From Bufo bufo (taxonomy: Eukaryota > Chordata > Amphibia > Anura > Bufonidae), in assembly GCF_905171765.1 (NCBI RefSeq), contig NC_053392.1, positions 102,908,220 through 102,972,219 of the forward strand: DNA of 64,000 bases. The letters are read 5' to 3'. The notes under the pieces are model-generated. The model did not search any database. It worked only from the letters and a program-made list of their open reading frames with translations, and was not told where the DNA came from. This document shows positions 63,896 through 64,000 of this stretch, one piece after another (position 1 is the stretch's first letter; the number at the start of each line of letters is the position of its first letter). Both the position numbers and the translations under genes were made by a program.

Positions 63896-64000
63896 GTAAT
63901 GTGAGAAACACTCGTCTGTATCAAGGACAGGGTATGCGCATTCACACTGCCATATCCATTTTGCAGTCCGCAGATTGCAGATCCTCCAAATATGGCTGCG

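Larger units (their letters stand above)
56238..62096 (+). mobile_element. DIRS-A: structurally complete DIRS tyrosine-recombinase retrotransposon
   Basis: Left inverted repeat 56,238-56,375 (TTTCTCGCCCATATTCCTTGG, GGACACAGGAAACCATGGG); right repeat about 61,927-62,058 plus an extension to 62,096. Internal complementary region 61,713-61,819. Between them are three large open frames: gag-like (57,291-58,748), RT/RNase H/methyltransferase-like (58,522-60,639) and tyrosine recombinase (to 61,652), in overlapping frames as is usual for DIRS. No disabling stop or frameshift is visible in the core domains. Inserted in a dispersed repeat without target duplication. Sense to UGGT1, in intron 11. Candidate master copy of the family. 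Confidence 0.95.

Noticed and set aside
62507..62941. 144-codon Phe/Ile-rich ORF that might be a membrane protein
   Set aside because: T-rich composition of a dispersed repeat explains the Phe runs; no start context, no homology, and the same repeat occurs elsewhere.

Overview
This is vertebrate nuclear DNA, most likely from a frog or toad. It holds a spliced gene with long introns and consensus GT/AG junctions, DIRS, L1-clade, Tc1 and piggyBac elements, and dozens of hairpin MITEs of the styles common in anuran genomes. The species cannot be fixed from the sequence. No prokaryotic features, viral genes, rRNA genes or convincing functional tRNA genes are present.

The only host gene I recognise is the 5' third of UGGT1 (UDP-glucose:glycoprotein glucosyltransferase, the ER glycoprotein folding sensor) on the + strand. 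It has a CpG/GC-box promoter and a probable non-coding first exon near 22.4-22.67 kb. Eleven coding exons follow, from 25,173 to 63,895. All intron phases agree and the joined reading frame is open for 380 codons. The gene runs off the right edge; its catalytic domain is not in the window.

Layout. 0-22 kb (upstream of UGGT1): a piggyBac element broken by a Tc1 insertion in its 5' region and by a 2.5-kb insertion in its transposase gene that carries a minisatellite and a 10-bp target duplication. Next come hairpin MITEs, a Tc1 relic and a decayed DIRS retrotransposon (13.2-19.0 kb, minus) that itself carries a tRNA-like SINE fragment, followed by more Tc1 relics and nested foldbacks. 22-50 kb (promoter and introns 1-11): MITEs, a Tc1 element with a nested TTAA-flanked MITE, a very large foldback with a tRNA-like sequence in each arm, and a non-autonomous DIRS element (44.0-48.8 kb) whose coding interior is replaced by a 60-bp tandem array. 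50-64 kb (intron 11): a full-length L1-clade LINE with two intact ORFs and a 16-bp target duplication (minus), then a structurally complete DIRS element with open gag, RT/RNase H and tyrosine-recombinase frames (plus).

The most interesting signals are the three DIRS elements of different age and type. Each keeps inverted termini and an internal complementary region, each sits inside another repeat so the empty site can be read, and each carries a consensus 5' splice-donor motif pointing outward in its right terminal extension. The young L1 and DIRS copies lie in the same UGGT1 intron in opposite orientations.
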